Origin: Candidatus Binatia bacterium
Lineage (GTDB): Bacteria > Desulfobacterota > Binatia > UBA12015
DNA: 64,000 nucleotides
Reading direction: 5' to 3'
NCBI GenBank assembly: GCA_036563615.1
Contig: DATCMB010000004.1
Coordinates: 343,293 to 407,292 of the forward strand
Position numbers and translations under genes: made by a program. Below the pieces are notes generated by a model. The model searched no databases. It saw only the letters and a program-made list of their open reading frames with translations, and had not been told where the DNA came from. Positions 43,062 through 51,989 of this stretch are shown here, one piece after another; the first letter of the stretch is position 1, and each line of letters begins with the position of its first letter.

Positions 43062-44234
43062 CTACTTGCGCGGCAGGCCGTAGCCCATGAAGCCGATGAT
43101 GTCGCGCTGCACCTCGTTGGTGCCGCCGCCGAACGCGAGCATCGGCGCGATGCGGTAGAGCCACTGCATGCGTCCGTCGACGAGCGCGCTCGGCTCCTGC
43201 GGGTGCGTCTGCCCGTTGAGCCCGAGGATCTCGCAGCCCGTGTCCGCGATCCGCTGCGTCAGCTCGGAGACGCAGATCTTCGCCATCGACGACTCGGCGG
43301 CCGGCACGCCGCCGCGGTCGAGCGCGACCGCGGTCTCGAGACCCAGCATGCGCGCGGCGTCGATCTCGACCTGCAAGCGCGCGAGACGCTCGCGCACCCA
43401 CGGATCCTCGCGCAGCGGACGTCCGTCAATCACAAGCTCCTTGACGATTCTGACGAGCGCGCGGAAGTGGCGCCGCGCCATGCCGATCGAGCCGATCGAC
43501 AGACGCTCGAAGTTGAGCGCCATCGCCGCGTAGTAGAAGCCCATGCCGCGCTCGCCGATCAGATAGCTCTTCGGCACGCGGACGTTGTCGAGGAAGAGCG
43601 CGTTGGTACGCAACCCCGGCCACACCCAGATCGGCTGCACGCTCACGCCCGGCGCGTCCATGGGCACGATCATCATCGAGATGCCCTTGTGCTTGGGCGC
43701 GTCGGGCTCGGTGCGCACGGCGAGCCAGTTGTGCGTCGCCATGTGCGCCATCGTGTTCCACATCTTCTGGCCGTTGATCACCCACTCGTCGCCGTCGAGC
43801 ACGGCGTGCGTGCGCAGCGAGGCGAGGTCGGTGCCGGCCTCGGGCTCGGAGTAGCCGAGCGCGAAGTCGACCTCCGCGGCGTTGATCCGCGGCAGCCACT
43901 CGCGCTTCTGCTCCTCGGTGCCGACGCGCATGATCGTCGGCGCGACCGAGGTCGCGGTGAGCGGCAGCATCGGCGCGCCCGCGGTCTCGATCTCGTCGAT
44001 GAAGATCCACTGCTCGACCGCGGTCTTCTCGAGCCCGCCGTACTCCTTCGGCCAGGCGAGCCCCCACCAGCCGCGCTCGCGCAGCGCCTCGAAGAACTTC
44101 CGCGCCCGCGGACCGCGCCCCTCGTTGCCGAGCTCGCGCGTCTCGCGCGCGAGCTCCTCGTCGACGTGCTCGGCGATGAAGGCGCGCACCTCGTCACGCC
44201 AGGCGCGCTCGCGCGGGGACAGATCGTAGTTCAT
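43062..44234 (-). CDS. Acyl-CoA dehydrogenase family protein (full length)
   Basis: A 390-residue enzyme with YSEPEAGTDLASLRTHA, VINGQKMWNTMAH, the FAD-contact FERLSIGSIGMARRH and the C-terminal GGGTNEVQRDIIGFMGYGLPR. Where MCAD has its catalytic Glu (YEGT) this has GGGT. It is probably the partner of the short paralogue downstream and may act on bulky acyl-CoAs. It begins 45 bases after the LLM oxidoreductase stop. Confidence 0.93.
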   Translation of the reverse strand: MNYDLSPRERAWRDEVRAFIAEHVDEELARETRELGNEGRGPRARKFFEALRERGWWGLAWPKEYGGLEKTAVEQWIFIDEIETAGAPMLPLTATSVAPTIMRVGTEEQKREWLPRINAAEVDFALGYSEPEAGTDLASLRTHAVLDGDEWVINGQKMWNTMAHMATHNWLAVRTEPDAPKHKGISMMIVPMDAPGVSVQPIWVWPGLRTNALFLDNVRVPKSYLIGERGMGFYYAAMALNFERLSIGSIGMARRHFRALVRIVKELVIDGRPLREDPWVRERLARLQVEIDAARMLGLETAVALDRGGVPAAESSMAKICVSELTQRIADTGCEILGLNGQTHPQEPSALVDGRMQWLYRIAPMLAFGGGTNEVQRDIIGFMGYGLPRK

Positions 44235-44279
44235 GCGGCGGAAAGTGCCACGACGACGCTCGCTGGGAAACGTGTCGCG

Positions 44280-45254
44280 TCAGGAGGGCCGCAGACGCGG
44301 CAGGACCTTCTTCTCGAAGAGCTCGAGGCTCTCCCAGCCGAGCTTCGCCGGGATGCCGCCCATCAAGGGGTGCAGGATGATCCGGCCCTGGCGCTGCGCG
44401 AGCTCGACGCACTGGTCGGGCGTGAGGATCTGGTAGACGCCGCTCGCGCGCACCTCCTCGACCGTCTGCCCGCTGACGTGCACCTGCGAGCGCTGGTCGG
44501 GCGTCTGCCAGGCGGCGTAGGTGCGCGCGTCGTAGAGCGCGTGCTCGCCGATCCGCGCCCAGTCGCGCTCGGGATCCTCGCTGACGTGCACGAAGCCCGG
44601 ACCGCCCGGCAGGCTCACGAAGCCGCCCGCGAAGCCGACCGCGCGGCACTCCTCCTCGTAGATCTCCTTGAGCTTCGGATCGCCGATCGACGGGAAGAAG
44701 CCGCAGCCGAGCCGCGCCGCCCGGCGCGCCGCCTTCTCGGTCGAGCCGCCGATCATGATGAGCGGCGGCGACGCCGGCTTCGGCGTGACGCGCACCATCC
44801 GCCCGCGCCATTCGAACGGCTCGCCGGTCCAGGCGCGGCGCATCACCTCCACGTACTCCTCGAGAAGCCGGCCGCGTCGCTTGCGGTCGACGCCGGCCAT
44901 CTCGAACTCCTCGGCGCGGTAGCCGAGGCCCGCGACGAGGCTCACCCGTCCGCCGGTCGCGAGCGACGCGGTCGCGAGCTGCTCGGCGAGCCGGATCGGG
45001 TCGTGCAGCGGCACCAGCACGGCCGCGATGTTGATCGGGATCCGCTGCGTGCGTCCGCCGATCGCGGCCGCGAGCGTCACCGGCGACGACATGTAGCCGT
45101 CGTCGACGCCGTGGTGCTCGGAGAGCACGACGACGTCGAGCCCGTTGCGATCGGCCCACGCGCACTGGTCGAGGCAAGCCGCGTACTGCTCGGCGTGCGT
45201 CGCCGTGCTGAACGGGGGGACGCGCAGGTCGTAGCGGATGCCGATCATCACCAT
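44280..45254 (-). CDS. LLM-class (luciferase-like) flavin oxidoreductase
   Basis: A 324-residue TIM-barrel protein of the bacterial luciferase family: IGIRYDLRVPPFS, VVVLSEHHGVDDGYMSSPVTLAAAIGGRT, HDPIRLAEQLATASLATGGRVSLVAGLGYRAEEFE and PLIMIGGSTEKAARRAARLG. It uses FMN or F420; sequence alone does not decide. It heads a run with two acyl-CoA dehydrogenases, so it may take part in breakdown of an unusual acid or sterol-like compound. Starts at 45254 or two codons later at 45248. It is divergent from the ArsA-like genes, 88 bases apart. Confidence 0.9.
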   Translation of the reverse strand: MVMIGIRYDLRVPPFSTATHAEQYAACLDQCAWADRNGLDVVVLSEHHGVDDGYMSSPVTLAAAIGGRTQRIPINIAAVLVPLHDPIRLAEQLATASLATGGRVSLVAGLGYRAEEFEMAGVDRKRRGRLLEEYVEVMRRAWTGEPFEWRGRMVRVTPKPASPPLIMIGGSTEKAARRAARLGCGFFPSIGDPKLKEIYEEECRAVGFAGGFVSLPGGPGFVHVSEDPERDWARIGEHALYDARTYAAWQTPDQRSQVHVSGQTVEEVRASGVYQILTPDQCVELAQRQGRIILHPLMGGIPAKLGWESLELFEKKVLPRLRPS

Positions 45255-45342
45255 GGCTCCGCTGTATCGGCTTTCTCCGGCGCCTGTCGAGAACGCTGGG
45301 TCGATTGACCGCCCGGCGGGGCTCGATTACGTCCCGGGGGCG

Positions 45343-46260
45343 ATGGCGGCTCCGCGGCTGGTGATCGTCACCGGAAAGGGGGGCGTGGGCAAGACGACCG
45401 TCGCGGCCGGGGTCGCCCGCGCCGCGGTGGCGGCACGCCGGCGCGCGCTGCTCGTCGAGGTCGCCACACCGGGCCGCCTCGCGAGCGTGCTCGGGGTGAA
45501 CGCGCTCGGCGCCGAGCCGCGCGTGATCGCGGACGGGCTCTCGGCGGTCGCGCTCGACGAGGGCCGCGCGCTCGAGGAGCTCGTGCACCGTCTGATGCCG
45601 CTGCGGCTGCTGTCGCGCCGGCTCCTGTCGAGCGAGACCTTCCGCATCATCGCCGCGGCCGTGCCCGGCATCATCGAGGCCGCGCTGCTCGCGCAGATCG
45701 TCGCGTGGCTCGAGGAGCGCGATTTCCGTGGCCGCGCCCGCTGGGACGTCGTGGTGCTCGACGCGCCGGCGAGCGGGCACTCGGTGCCGCTGCTCGCGAC
45801 GCCGCGTACGCTGTCCGGGCTCGCGACCGTCGGTCCGCTCGGCGAGGTGCTGCGGCGGATCTCGCGCTGGCTCGGCGATCCGGAGCTCACGCGGGCGCTG
45901 GTGGTCGCGATCCCGGAGGACTGGGCGGTCGCCGAGGCGGTCGAGCTTTACGAATCCTTGCGTGACGGCCTCGCGATCCCGGTCGGAAGGCCGCTGCTCA
46001 ACGCCGTCTTTCCGCGCCGCTTCTCGCGCACCGAGGAAGCGCTGCTCGCCGACGCCGACGCCGGCCACACCGTCGACCCGGAGCTGCTCGCCGCGGGACG
46101 CTACTTCATCGAGCGTCGCCGCGCGGCGCTCGAGCACGGCAAGGCGCTGCGCGAGAAGACGCGCGCGCGACCGCTCGAGCTGCCGTTCGTCTTCGCGCGC
46201 GGCATGATCTGGGACGACCTCGACCCGATCGCCGAAGCCGCGGCCCCGGCGCTCGACTGA
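45343..46260 (+). CDS. ArsA/Get3-like ATPase, first of tandem pair
   Basis: A 305-residue P-loop ATPase of the ArsA/Get3 group. It has the full deviant Walker A GKGGVGKTT including the signature lysine and the switch motif DAPASGHSVPLL (Get3: DTAPTGHTL). The ATG at 45343 begins right at the strand leading to the P-loop; a longer open frame upstream was rejected. No arsB, arsR or arsC is nearby, so arsenite transport is unlikely. The pair resembles mycobacterial Rv3679/Rv3680-type paired ATPases. Partner follows after eight bases. Confidence 0.87.
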   Translation: MAAPRLVIVTGKGGVGKTTVAAGVARAAVAARRRALLVEVATPGRLASVLGVNALGAEPRVIADGLSAVALDEGRALEELVHRLMPLRLLSRRLLSSETFRIIAAAVPGIIEAALLAQIVAWLEERDFRGRARWDVVVLDAPASGHSVPLLATPRTLSGLATVGPLGEVLRRISRWLGDPELTRALVVAIPEDWAVAEAVELYESLRDGLAIPVGRPLLNAVFPRRFSRTEEALLADADAGHTVDPELLAAGRYFIERRRAALEHGKALREKTRARPLELPFVFARGMIWDDLDPIAEAAAPALD

Positions 46261-46268
46261 AGGCGACG

Positions 46269-47492
46269 ATGGAGCGAGCGACCACCGCCACGGCCGAGCG
46301 CGGCCTGTCCGACCTGGTGCACGGATCCCGTGTCGTCGTCTGCCTGGGCCCGGGCGGCGTCGGCAAGACCACCAGCGCGGCCGCGATCGCGGTCGCGGCG
46401 GCGCTCGCGGGAAAGCGCGTCGCGGTCCTGACCGTCGATCCCGCCGCACGCCTCAAGGACGCGCTCGAGCTGCCGCGCGACCCGGGACGGCTGCACCGCG
46501 TGCCGCTGCCCGAGGGCGCGACCGGCACGCTCGACGCGATCCTGCTCGACGCGAAGGGTCTCTTCGACGGCCTCGTCCGCCGCCTGTCGCCGAGCCCGGC
46601 GCTCGCCGAGCGCGTGCTCGCGAACCCGGTCTACCGCAACGTCGCCGGCGCGTTCGCCGGCTCGGACGCGTACATGGCGCTCGAGCAGCTGCTCGACATC
46701 GTGCGCGACGAGGACTTCGACCTCGTGGTCGTCGACACGCCGCCCGCGAGCCACGCGCTCGAGCTGTTCGACGCCCCCGAGCGCATCCTCGCGCTGCTCG
46801 ACTCGCGCGCGCTCGAGTACCTGGGCGAGCCGGTGCGGATCCTCGGCGCCGCGTCGTCGCGGCTCGCGCGCTCGCTGCTGTCCGCGGTGCTCGCCGGGCT
46901 CGAGCGGATGACCGGCCTGTCGCTGCTGCGCGACATCTCGACGCTCGCGACCGACTTCAGCGTCGTGTCGCCGGAGTTCAAGAAGCGCGCGCAGGCGATC
47001 CGCGACCTGCTGCGCGCGGCCGACACGCGCTACGTGCTGCTCGCCGCGCCCGACCCGCACGCGACGACGGACATCCTGAACTTCGCCACCGAGGTGCACC
47101 GCGCGGGCGTGTCGATCGACGCCGTCATCGTGAACCGCGTCCTGCAGGACGGCGTCGCGACGCCGCGCAGCGCGCACGGCATCGACGCGCGTCCGCCGAC
47201 GAGCGAAGGCGCGACACCGCCCAAGACGGCGCGCTGGCCGTCGCACCTGGCGCGCAACCTGGTCGCCTGCGCGCGCGACCTCGCCACGCTGCGCGCGGCG
47301 CAGCAGGAGGTCATCGAGCGGCTGCGCGAAGGGCTCGCGACGCTGCCCGGCGGCAAGGCGGCGCCACGCGACGAGGAGCGCGTCTGGGTGCTGCTGCCCG
47401 CGCTGTCCCCCGCGCCGACGACGCTCGAGGGGATCGTCGCGCTCGCCCGCGCGCTCGGGGTCGCGGGGCCGCGCTCGACGTCGGCGGCGTGA
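46269..47492 (+). CDS. ArsA/Get3-like ATPase, second of tandem pair
   Basis: A 407-residue ArsA/Get3-like ATPase. The P-loop is GPGGVGKTTSAA, so the signature lysine (Lys in GKGG) is replaced by Pro; the switch motif is DTPPASHALELFDAP and TVDPAARLKDALEL follows strand 2. The sequence between 240 and 350 is helical and could be the client-binding part. The asymmetry with the first ATPase suggests a heterodimer in which only one subunit gives the trans-acting lysine. The C-terminal portion has a Get3-like end (LPALSPAPTTLEGIVALA). Confidence 0.88.
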   Translation: MERATTATAERGLSDLVHGSRVVVCLGPGGVGKTTSAAAIAVAAALAGKRVAVLTVDPAARLKDALELPRDPGRLHRVPLPEGATGTLDAILLDAKGLFDGLVRRLSPSPALAERVLANPVYRNVAGAFAGSDAYMALEQLLDIVRDEDFDLVVVDTPPASHALELFDAPERILALLDSRALEYLGEPVRILGAASSRLARSLLSAVLAGLERMTGLSLLRDISTLATDFSVVSPEFKKRAQAIRDLLRAADTRYVLLAAPDPHATTDILNFATEVHRAGVSIDAVIVNRVLQDGVATPRSAHGIDARPPTSEGATPPKTARWPSHLARNLVACARDLATLRAAQQEVIERLREGLATLPGGKAAPRDEERVWVLLPALSPAPTTLEGIVALARALGVAGPRSTSAA

Positions 47493-47588
47493 GCGGGCGC
47501 CGCAGGGCGAGACGGCGCCGGCGGCGCGAGCAACGTCGTGGTGCGACCGGCGCCGAGCGGCGCGCGTCGCGAGGTCGTGAGCGCGCGC

Positions 47589-47987
47589 TCAGCCCTGCGC
47601 GGCGTCGTCCTCGCCGGCGGGCTTGCGGGCGCGCGGCATGCGCGGGGCGCGCTGCGGCGCCGGACGCTCCGCCGCCGCCTGCTGCTGGCGCTCGGCCAGA
47701 AGCCGATCGAGCTTGATGTTGATGTTGACGAGGCTGCCCTGCAGCGCCTCGATCTTGCTCGTGAGCTTGGTCAGATCGTTCTTGGTCGGGAGGTTCAGCG
47801 CCGACAGCAGCAGCTGCATGTTCTTGTCCACCTGCCCCTTCGTGCGCGCCGCGCGGCGCAGCGCCGCCGCGAGCGCGTCGGTGACGTGCGGGTTCTGCAG
47901 GATCTCCTCGGCGAACTGGCCGAGCCGCTCCTCACCGGCGCCGACAATGCGCTGCCAAAGCGACTCGGGCTGCTTTCGTTCCGCCAT
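47589..47987 (-). CDS. Phasin-like coiled-coil protein
   Basis: A 132-residue protein. Residues 10-95 are amphipathic helix: WQRIVGAGEERLGQFAEEILQNP, ALAAALRRAARTKGQVDKNMQLLLSALNLPTKNDLTKLTSKIEALQGSLVNINIKLDRLL. The TKNDLTKL stretch is typical of small phasin/PhaE-like helpers of polyester granules. The tail is Gln/Ala/Arg/Pro-rich. No phaC is in the window, so the granule link is family inference only. AAAGGA lies upstream of the ATG. Confidence 0.7.
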   Translation of the reverse strand: MAERKQPESLWQRIVGAGEERLGQFAEEILQNPHVTDALAAALRRAARTKGQVDKNMQLLLSALNLPTKNDLTKLTSKIEALQGSLVNINIKLDRLLAERQQQAAAERPAPQRAPRMPRARKPAGEDDAAQG

Positions 47988-48076
47988 CGATGATGGTCCT
48001 TTCTGCGGGCGCGCGTCGCGCTGCGCTCGATCGGAGGCCGTCGTTGCACTACAGTTCGCCCCGTGAGGCGGTCAAG

Positions 48077-48337
48077 GTGGATCAGCTCGCGGACGTCCTC
48101 GGCATCCTGAGCGGGCTGCGCTTCGTGGCGCCGTACCTCGACCCCACCACCACGGTGGTCACGGCGGTCGCCATGCACGTCACCTACGCCGTGCTGTGCT
48201 GGATCTTCGCGACCAAGAACCGGCGCAGCGGCGTCGCCTGGAGCGCGGCGGGCTTTCTCGGCGGCGCCGCCATCGCGCTCGCCCTGCTGGTCGCGAACGA
48301 GCGCCAGGAGAGCCGCGAGCAGCCCCCCGCGACCTGA
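48077..48337 (+). CDS. Small membrane protein of unknown function
   Basis: An 86-residue protein with two predicted membrane helices (about VVTAVAMHVTYAVLCWIFA and SAAGFLGGAAIALALLVA) separated by a short TKNRRSGVA loop, positive inside. The GTG at 48077 has GAGGCGG upstream; a start at ATG 47990 would overlap the promoter zone of the divergent phasin-like gene. No family recognised. It is convergent with acpS, three bases apart. Confidence 0.6.
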   Translation: MDQLADVLGILSGLRFVAPYLDPTTTVVTAVAMHVTYAVLCWIFATKNRRSGVAWSAAGFLGGAAIALALLVANERQESREQPPAT

Positions 48338-48340
48338 CCG

Positions 48341-48736
48341 TCAGCGCGGCTCCTCGCCCTCGGCGACGACGAAGGCCATCGCGAGGTTCGCCGCGTGGGT
48401 CAGCGACAGCGACAGCCGGACGATGCCGAGGCGCCGCGCCGTCGCCGCGGCCGAGCCCGACAGCTCGATGCGCGGCGGCCCGCCACGCTCGCGCACGACC
48501 TCGATCTCGTGCCACGCGGCGTGCCGTCCCCAGCCGACGCCGAGCGCCTTCATCACCGCCTCCTTGGCCGCGAAGCGCGCCGCGTAGCTCTGCGCGCGGC
48601 CGCGGCCGCGCGACTCGCAGTAGCGCTGCTCGCCCGGCGTGAAGACGCGATCGCGCAGACGCGCGCCGTGGCGGGCGGCGAGCGCGCGCTCGATGCGGTC
48701 GATCTCGGCGAGGTCGACGCCGGTGGCGATCACCAT
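48341..48736 (-). CDS. acpS: Holo-[acyl-carrier-protein] synthase
   Basis: A 131-residue AcpS that transfers 4'-phosphopantetheine from CoA to acyl carrier protein. The magnesium-binding start IATGVDLAEIDRIE and the ARFAAKEAVMKALGVGWG signature are clear, followed by LSLTHAANLAMAFVV. Start ATG at 48736, 13 bases after the radical SAM gene stop; no clear ribosome binding site, so it may be coupled to that gene. Confidence 0.95.
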   Translation of the reverse strand: MVIATGVDLAEIDRIERALAARHGARLRDRVFTPGEQRYCESRGRGRAQSYAARFAAKEAVMKALGVGWGRHAAWHEIEVVRERGGPPRIELSGSAAATARRLGIVRLSLSLTHAANLAMAFVVAEGEEPR

Positions 48737-48749
48737 GGGAGAGAACCCG

Positions 48750-50456
48750 TCAGCACGCGCTGCAGCTGTGGCAGGTCGCGACGTCGCACGGCGGCGTCTG
48801 CCGCTCGAGCAGCGCCTTGCGCCACTCGGCGAGCAGGTAGCGCTTGTCGACGCCGTGGTCGATGAAGTCCCAGGGCAGGATCTCGTCGGGCGCGTAGCGC
48901 CGGTGGACGAAGACGTCCGGCGACGGGCACGCACCGAGGCCGCCGTCGCGCACCGCGCGCTGCACGACCGGCCAGAAGGCGCCCCCGTTCTCGTGCACGG
49001 CGACGAGCAGCGACGCCACCCGCCGGTCGCCGCGCGACAGCAGCGTCTGCCAGTAGGCGTCGCGCGACGACTCGACGTCGAGCGTCGCGTTCGGGATGCG
49101 CTCGACGGCGCGACGCAGGAGCCGCGTGCGCTCCTTCAGCGTGCGGCGGTCCGCCATCGGCTCCCACTGCAGGGGCGTCCACGGCTTCGGCACGAACGGG
49201 TTGATCGACAGCGTGATGCGTCCGACGCCGCGCGCGAGCCGCGAGCGCAGCCGCTCGTGGATCTTCGCCGCGAGCTCCGCGATCGCGAGCACGTCGTCGT
49301 CGGTCTCGGTCGGAAGCCCGATCATCGCGTACAGCTTGAGCCCGGCGACGCCGCCGCCCGCGAGCAGCTCCGCGGCGCGCAGGATCTCGGTCTCGCTCAA
49401 ATTCTTGTTGATCACGCGCCGCATGCGCTCGGAGCCGGCCTCGGGCGCGATCGTCACCGAGCGGGTCGAGCCGTTGCCGAGCGCCGCCGCGAGCTCGGGG
49501 GTGATCATGTCGGCCTTGAGCGACGACGGCGACGCGCGTCCGCCGCGCTCGGCGATCTCGCGGCAGAGCGTCGCGATGCCCGGATGGCTCGCCATCTCGG
49601 CGCCGACGAGGCCGATCGTCTTGCGGTGCTCGAGCGCATCGGCGAGCACGTCGTCGCGCAGCGCGCGCACGCTGCGGTGGCGCACGGGACGGTACATGAA
49701 GCCCGCCGCGCAGAAGCGGCAGCCCCACTCGCAGCCGCGGCTCGCCTCGACCAGGAACATGTCGCCGAACACCGCCTCGGGCGAGAGGATCTGCGAGCGC
49801 GTCGGCGCGTCGTCGAGGCGCGCGACGTAGCGGCGTCGCACGCGGGGCGCGGGACGCGGGTCGTCGCTCGCGAACCCGCCCCACGAGCCCGGCAGGTACG
49901 CGCCCTCGACCTCGGCCGAGGCGGCGAGCAACTCGTCGCGGGACGCGCCGCGACCGGCCGCGCGCAGCGCCGCGAGCCACTCGGGCACCATCTCCTCGCC
50001 CTCGCCGATCAGGAAGAGGTCGACGAACTCGGCGATCGGCTCGGGATTCAGAAACGTCGCCGGTCCGCCGACGACGACCAGCGGATCGCGCGCCGAGCGC
50101 TGCTCGCGGTACAGCGGCAGCCCCGCGCCGGCCAGCATGTCGAGCAGATGGACGTAGTCGGTCTCGAACGAGATCGAGAACGCGAGCACGTCGAACGACG
50201 ACAGCGGACGCCCGCTCTCGAGCGAGCGCACGCGGTCGTAGGGCGGCTCGTCGGGCAGGAAGGCGCGCTCCACGGCGACGCCGGCGCGCGCGAGGATGCC
50301 GTAGATCGCCTGGAAGCCGAGGTTCGCCATGCCCACCGGGTAGGTGTTGGCGTAGGCGAGGCAGATCGAGAGGTCGGACGCGCGCGGCGGACGAGCGCCG
50401 ACGTGGACCTCGCTCGCGAGGCGCTCGCGATCGCGGTCATCTTGGGCGCGCGGCAT
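48750..50456 (-). CDS. Radical SAM protein with N-terminal B12-binding-like domain
   Basis: A 568-residue radical SAM enzyme. The cluster motif is SRGCEWGCRFCAAG (CxxxCxxC). The N-terminal 190 residues (YPVGMANLGFQAIYGIL, SISFETDYVHLLDML, VVVGGPATFLNPEPIAEFVDLFLIGEGE) form the Rossmann-like domain found in the TIGR03960 family. The barrel holds LKADMITPELAAAL and TIAPEAGSERMRRVINKN. The C-terminus ends in CDVATCHSCSAC, which may bind another cluster. Its reaction is not known. Two possible starts exist; ATG 50456 is preferred over TTG 50495. Confidence 0.88.
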   Translation of the reverse strand: MPRAQDDRDRERLASEVHVGARPPRASDLSICLAYANTYPVGMANLGFQAIYGILARAGVAVERAFLPDEPPYDRVRSLESGRPLSSFDVLAFSISFETDYVHLLDMLAGAGLPLYREQRSARDPLVVVGGPATFLNPEPIAEFVDLFLIGEGEEMVPEWLAALRAAGRGASRDELLAASAEVEGAYLPGSWGGFASDDPRPAPRVRRRYVARLDDAPTRSQILSPEAVFGDMFLVEASRGCEWGCRFCAAGFMYRPVRHRSVRALRDDVLADALEHRKTIGLVGAEMASHPGIATLCREIAERGGRASPSSLKADMITPELAAALGNGSTRSVTIAPEAGSERMRRVINKNLSETEILRAAELLAGGGVAGLKLYAMIGLPTETDDDVLAIAELAAKIHERLRSRLARGVGRITLSINPFVPKPWTPLQWEPMADRRTLKERTRLLRRAVERIPNATLDVESSRDAYWQTLLSRGDRRVASLLVAVHENGGAFWPVVQRAVRDGGLGACPSPDVFVHRRYAPDEILPWDFIDHGVDKRYLLAEWRKALLERQTPPCDVATCHSCSAC

Positions 50457-50499
50457 CCGCTGAAGGGTAGCCGGCGCCCGACGGGGCGACAACAACGCT

Positions 50500-50524
50500 C
50501 CGGGGGAGCTCTACGCTCCCCCGG
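50500..50524 (-). terminator. Stem-loop after ftsZ
   Basis: CCGGGGGAGC and GCTCCCCCGG form a perfect 10-bp stem with a TCTAC loop, seven bases after the ftsZ stop. The minus strand continues GTTGTTGTC rather than a T-run, so termination may be partial, leaving some read-through to the radical SAM and acpS genes. Confidence 0.6.
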
Positions 50525-50530
50525 GCTCGA

Positions 50531-51808
50531 TCAATCCGCCTGCTTCCGCAGGAACGTCGGGACGTCGTACTCCGACTCGTCCTCGACGATGCTGCCGCCG
50601 CGGGCGGTCGGGTCGTCCGGCTCGTCGCCGCGGCGGCGGTGCCAGACCGGGTTCTCGCCGTCGTCGACGATCAGGCCCATCTTGACGACGCGGCGCGGAC
50701 CCGAGTCGCGCACCGGCTCGCGGTACGAGCGCGGCTGCGCCACCGACGAGATCGGCGTCGGCGAGATCGGGCGGCGCATCTCGGGCTGCGCCGGCGCCGC
50801 GGGACGGGCCACGAACGGCTCCGCTGCCGGCTGCGCCGCGCGCTCCGGCTCACGATCGCCGAAGCCGGTCGCGATCACGGTGATGCGCAGCTTGTCGCCC
50901 ATCGTCTCGTCGATCACCGCGCCGAAGATGATGTTGGCGTCGTCGTCGGCCTCTTCCTGGATCAGCGTCGCGGCCTCGTTGACCTCGTGCAGCGTCAGGT
51001 CGGGGCCGCCGGTGATGTTGATCAGCACGCCGCGCGCGCCCTGGATCGAGAGGTCGTCGAGCAGCGGCGACGAGATCGCGCGCTGCGCCGCCTCGACCGC
51101 GCGGTTCTCGCCCTCGGCGAGCGCCGCGCCCATCATCGCCATGCCCATCTCGCTCATGATCGTGCGGACGTCGGCGAAGTCGAGGTTGATCAGGCCGTGC
51201 ACCGTGATCAGGTCGGAGATGCCGCGCACCGCCTGCAGCAGCACGTCGTCCGCCTTCTTGAAGGTCTCCATGATCGGCATGTTGCGACCGGAGACCGAGA
51301 GCAGGCGCTGGTTCGGGATGGTGATGAGCGTGTCGACGCTCTTCTTGAGCTCCTTGATGCCCTCTTCCGCCTGGCGCATGCGGCGCTTGCCCTCGAAGAG
51401 GAAGGGCTTGGTCACCACGCCGACCGTCAGCGCGCCGAGCTCCTTGGCGATCTGCGCGATCACCGGCGCGCCGCCGGTGCCGGTGCCGCCGCCCATGCCG
51501 GCGGTCACGAACACCATGTCGGCGCCTGCGAGCAGGTCGCGCAGGTACTCGACGTCCTGGCAGGCGGCCTCGCGTCCCACGGCGGGATTGGCGCCCGCGC
51601 CGAGCCCCTTGGTCAGGCTGGAGCCGAGCTGCACCTTCACCGTCGCGAGATTCGCGGCCAGCGCCTGAGCGTCGGTGTTGGCAGCGATGAAATCGACTCC
51701 CGGCATGCCCGCCTGGATCATCGTGTTGACGGCATTGCCGCCGCCACCTCCGACCCCGACGACCTTGATCCGCGCGCCCGCCTGCTCCCCACCCGTCAGC
51801 TCGATCAT
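50531..51808 (-). CDS. ftsZ: Cell division GTPase FtsZ
   Basis: A 425-residue tubulin homologue that polymerises into the Z ring. The opening [18 protein letters not shown], the tubulin signature [15 protein letters not shown] and the T7 loop [11 protein letters not shown] are present. A Pro/Arg-rich linker leads to the C-terminal peptide [10 protein letters not shown], which binds FtsA and other tethers. A good GGAGG site precedes the ATG. The 181 bases between ftsA and ftsZ probably hold an extra ftsZ promoter. Confidence 0.98.
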   Translation of the reverse strand: MIELTGGEQAGARIKVVGVGGGGGNAVNTMIQAGMPGVDFIAANTDAQALAANLATVKVQLGSSLTKGLGAGANPAVGREAACQDVEYLRDLLAGADMVFVTAGMGGGTGTGGAPVIAQIAKELGALTVGVVTKPFLFEGKRRMRQAEEGIKELKKSVDTLITIPNQRLLSVSGRNMPIMETFKKADDVLLQAVRGISDLITVHGLINLDFADVRTIMSEMGMAMMGAALAEGENRAVEAAQRAISSPLLDDLSIQGARGVLINITGGPDLTLHEVNEAATLIQEEADDDANIIFGAVIDETMGDKLRITVIATGFGDREPERAAQPAAEPFVARPAAPAQPEMRRPISPTPISSVAQPRSYREPVRDSGPRRVVKMGLIVDDGENPVWHRRRGDEPDDPTARGGSIVEDESEYDVPTFLRKQAD

Positions 51809-51989
51809 CAGCCAACCTCCAATTGACTCTTGCCCCCGAGCCGTGCGCGCCCGGCCGCCTCGCCGCCGCTCCGCGCTCGTTCGATGGGCTTCGTCACTCG
51901 CTCGCCTTTCGCCTCGTCTGCTGTCGCCGTTTCCTGTCGCCGATTCGTTTCGCGCGACTCCCTAGCGTATTGCAAGAATTCGCTCGAGC

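Noticed and set aside
45343..47492. Arsenite efflux operon
   Set aside because: The ATPases belong to the ArsA family in the wide sense, but no arsB, arsD, arsR or arsC lies nearby and the metal-binding cysteines of ArsA are not seen.
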